Source: Torymus aiolomorphi (lineage: Eukaryota; Arthropoda; Insecta; Hymenoptera; Torymidae). Taken from it: DNA of 64,000 nucleotides. A program made the position numbers and the translations under genes. Below, one piece after another: positions 60,654 to 64,000 of the stretch; position 1 is the first letter of the stretch; every line of letters begins with the position of its first letter. The stretch is taken from positions 6,085,001 to 6,149,000 of the forward strand of contig CM070877.1 of the NCBI GenBank assembly GCA_036365515.1, in the 5' to 3' direction. The notes under the pieces were generated by a model, which saw only the letters and a list, made by a program, of their open reading frames with translations, made no database searches and had not been told where the DNA came from.

Positions 60654-63600
60654 GTATATTATGCGCGAGAAAGAGCTGACGTTGACGTTTGTGAGGGGAA
60701 AAGGGGGAGCGGTTAAGTGGAGAGAGGAAAGAAAGAGTGGAGACAGAGAGGCCGTTTACGCGGTCGTTGGCGGCGTGGGGGGCACAGGGAAAGTGAAAAA
60801 TTACTGTTTCCACGGTAATTGCGCTGATGTGGGGGACGCAGTTTTTTTTGTGTGTGGCTTTAAGGGTTTTCGGATAAATTTGATGTTTTTGTGGATTTGG
60901 TAAAATCAGTAACGAGGTCCGATAATTCTATAAAACGTTTGTCAAGATCGTAAAAGGATTTTTACAGGCAAATTTCTATACGGTATGCGATTCTTGCTTT
61001 TATCGTTTTTTGGTATGAGCAGATACCTTCGCTTTTCTATCTTGCGTACTATTCTCTAAGTAACTAATATTTCAATGAAAATCTTTTGTTAAAATTTAAT
61101 TAATATTTATACAAAGTTTCAAAGTAACGTTCAAACAATATGTCAAACAATTTTCATTTCAAATTCAGTACCGCACGTTTTAGAATTACCAAAATAAATA
61201 CTACTATACTAGTCTAAATCTAAATAAGAGCATACCTATATATTTGCATAATGCATAAACACCCTGCAGGCGCGAATCGAAAATGCCGGGCGCGTGCGGC
61301 CGGCCGGCCCTTTATTATTCGCTCCTGCGAACTGAGACTTTAAAATCCGGCGCGCGGCATTGTATAAAGCCGCGCACGCGCTCAAAGTGCAGCGGGGACG
61401 AATGAAACTCGCTCGCAACTTTGATTCTCTCGTGGCAAAAAGAAAAAGAGCCGACCGAAAGGGCCAATGCGGCGTAAAGCCACTGGGACTAGCGAAGAGT
61501 AAGAGAGCTGGGGATGTAATTAGGCTGACTTAAAATATTTGAATTTTTTAGGGATGCGTGCCGGGGTTTTTGAATCTGGGTTGAAGTAGGCTTTCAGAGA
61601 TGGTCGTGTTGAGATGTGCACCCGGTAAGAGTCTGGTAACGAAAAAGACTGGAAATTTTGTTTTTAATTAAATGTGCACTTGTGCGAACTATATTTAGAT
61701 CTCGTAGGTCTATATCGTATAGATGTCTGTTTGAGATTATTTCTAGAAAAAATCGTTTTATATCTATTTTAACGCTACGTAAGTCAACATTGATACGCTG
61801 TTATCGCGATTTACTTTGCGCGCTGTCTGATAATTCGACAACCTTTGCAAAAAAGTGCTACTTTCACCTGTTGCATGAAAAATCAGTCTGTTTTAAGGGC
61901 ACAGTACTTAAAGTTTTTTTTTTTTTATTGTCTCTCCAACAAAATAATAGAAAAAAAAATATTGTTGAAAAATTCTATTTTCCAATAATTCCATTGATGA
62001 CGCTTATCAGCGAGTTTGCATTCACCAAATAAAAAAGCGAAAACAAAAAACGCATTCAACGAAGCATAACGAGCGCAGATGCACGCAAGACTCTCGTTGT
62101 CAATAACGATGCGAGAGCACAAAGCATCGCTGCATAAAGCACATCTCAATAATTAAACGCATCACAAAGAATCCGGAAAATCGCCTCTCCACCTCCATTG
62201 GCACAGCCCCTACTCGAATAATATGCAAATGTGCTCGGCGATTACATCTTCCAGTCGATTTGCGCCGTAAAAAGCAATCCTCATTTTGATCGATCACGTG
62301 TCCCCCGCGCTCTGCTGTTCTACCCACATACTCGTCCACTATTACACGGAGTACAATAACCGCGGCGAGTACATAGCGCGCGAGGCTAATAAACACACGC
62401 AGGCGCATCTGGCTCTCGCGCTCCCTTTTTCCGCGCGACCCCCCATAGGCTACCGCTACTGCCGTAGCCGCCGCCGCCGGCAGCGCGCAAATCAATAATT
62501 TCTAAAGGCGCCCCCGCTCTTAAAGGCGGTTCGCAAGCGTACGCAGCGGCTGCGCCGGTGTAGCTCCTTGTGCCAGAGAGAGAGAGAGAGAGTTTACGAG
62601 CGAGGATATACTTCGAGAGTCGCTTCGTTATAGGGGACGATAGTCGATGCTGGCGCTGTTGTTGTTTCTTTTTCTTCTCTTTTATGAATCTCTGGAGGCC
62701 GGTCGGCTCGGTGCTCGTTATGATGAGGATTTAAGAGCCGAAAGAAACGGATTTTCCTTCGATTCGGTGAAAGATAAGAGTTGGGTTCGTTCAGGTTCAT
62801 CGGAACTTTGGGTCGTTGGAGTTTCGAATAAATCTGTAGAGTTTAACTCTGCAGCTATAATTATATAAGAGACATTAGTTCATCCGTGGCTACTTGTTGC
62901 TTCGTTTGAAACAAATCATAATTAAAGTTTCAGAGCATAACTATTCCAAACTTTCATAGACACTTGCTCAACCAATCCAGGCGAGTAAAATTCAATTCTC
63001 CTTCCTTTTAATCATCCCAATGAATTCGCATCCTCGAAAACAATTCGACCCTGATAACTAAAGGTCGCATTTCACGATTAATCCTCGCTCTAGCTCCATC
63101 ATCGTCGTCGATTCTCGATTTTCTCCCCGTCCAATCTAAAAATCAAGCGGCCGACAATAGTCTGCACACGAATATAAGGATCTCATCTCTCCGATATCCT
63201 CTCCTGTCCCTCCTTCCCGGATTGAAATTTCAGCCGAGCGCGGGGGCTCTAGCCAGACGGAGAGAGAGGGGGAAAGCGAGAGAGAGAGAGAGAGAGTGAC
63301 TGAGATGGATGGGGTGTTTGGTGGTAAATCGCAGGTATCCTCGTGAACAAGTGCACGCGACGAGCGACTCGATTTGTCGGGCTTGTAGTAGTCCAGGGCC
63401 GGCGATAAAGCGCTACTGCTCCGCCAGGCGGAAACTCGAAATTGGGTGGCTGGCAGTTCTGCTGCTGAAGAGAGTCGCGGGGCAATTGTAGACCGATATT
63501 GCCGACATAAAGGCGGGCGCAGAGAGTGAGGACGACTGTGCACTGGACGTTGCAGATAAAAATTATGATGTTTACTGGCCTGTTTGTCGGGAGCGAGCGT

Positions 63601-64000
63601 ATATGTACGTCTGTATTGGCCGGGGCGCCTGTCTATGGATGTCGAATTCGAGGTTGATGCTCTCGAAATGCTGGGTAAGAAGAGATTTCAGAAAAGTATT
63701 AGGGTTTATGTAGCTTATGCGACTAAAAGATCATTCTTTTAACCATCTATATCTATAGATTTGAGCTATCTCATTATAGTTCTTCAATACGCATAATAAA
63801 TATCTATATAAAATAAAAATAATATTATACCTGACGAAAAAAGAGTAATATAATCATACTTCTTAAAATATATATAATATGCGCTCTCGAGAAAAGCCAT
63901 CAAGAATATGGTTAACGTGATTATCGGATGATAGCAATTTCTCACATCAGACAGGGGGTAGCAGGAAGATATTAATTTTCCTCCCACCTGCGGCAGACGA
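60654..64000 (+). other. Gene B intron, no exon found
   Basis: AT-rich sequence alternates with GC-rich islands at 61.25-61.5 kb and 62.3-63.6 kb. GA tracts occur at 62574-62592 and 63279-63297. A minus-strand frame (63136-63543) with some coding-like codons lies in the last island, but no splice sites or start context support it. No other gene is seen. Confidence 0.45.

Noticed and set aside
63136..63543. Minus-strand frame with some coding-like codons
   Set aside because: It runs through a GA/CT tract, overlaps another minus frame in a GC island, and shows no splice or start context; possibly a real antisense exon, but unsupported.

Overview
This is a gene-poor window of an AT-rich animal genome, most likely an insect and probably a hymenopteran (inference). 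The reasons are spliceosomal GT-AG introns of several kilobases, AT-rich background broken by CpG-containing GC islands, many long (GA)n/(CT)n and (CA)n tracts, and a high density of small inverted-repeat DNA elements. Nothing bacterial or viral is seen: there are no operons, long ORFs, rRNA genes or CRISPR arrays. Most open frames over 60 codons lie in simple repeats, hairpins or islands and do not look like genes.

Only two protein-coding loci can be supported, both on the + strand and head to tail. Gene A is the 3' end of a gene whose earlier coding exons I could not find: three phase-0 exons (44591-44941, 47282-47500, 48538-48675) give the last 235 residues of an unrecognised protein. It has a basic Ser-rich segment, a PPSY motif, an acidic stretch, a cysteine cluster and a C-terminal CLLL prenylation box. 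Gene B starts about 7 kb downstream. A short first coding exon (55634-55676) with an N-myristoylation-like start, MGKSSSKLK, is joined in phase to an exon at 60365-60653, and the gene then leaves the window. Both proteins look membrane-anchored by lipid. I could name neither.

Region by region: 1-44.6 kb is intergenic or long-intron DNA with GC islands near 4.2, 5.4, 8.0, 18.9, 21.2, 23.2, 31-32.4 and 41.3 kb. Some of these, especially 21.2 and 23.2 kb, look like transcription starts with 5' splice donors and could be alternative promoters of gene A (inference). Transposon-derived structure fills much of the rest. It includes TTAA-flanked miniature elements (11.1, 14.3, 38.4, 53.7 kb), palindromic foldbacks (10.8-12.0, 17.8, 42.1, 42.8-43.7, 46.3 kb), elements built from repeated short words (28.6, 35.6, 45.6 kb), a pair sharing CACTG ends (49.2, 57.3 kb) and a tRNA-like Pol III unit (12.1 kb). 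48.7-53.7 kb probably contains the 3' UTR of gene A, with a miniature element and a degenerate hammerhead-ribozyme-like segment. 55.7-64 kb is mainly introns of gene B.

The most interesting material is the nested and inverted-repeat element community, the lipid-anchored but unrecognised protein ends, and the hammerhead-like sequence.
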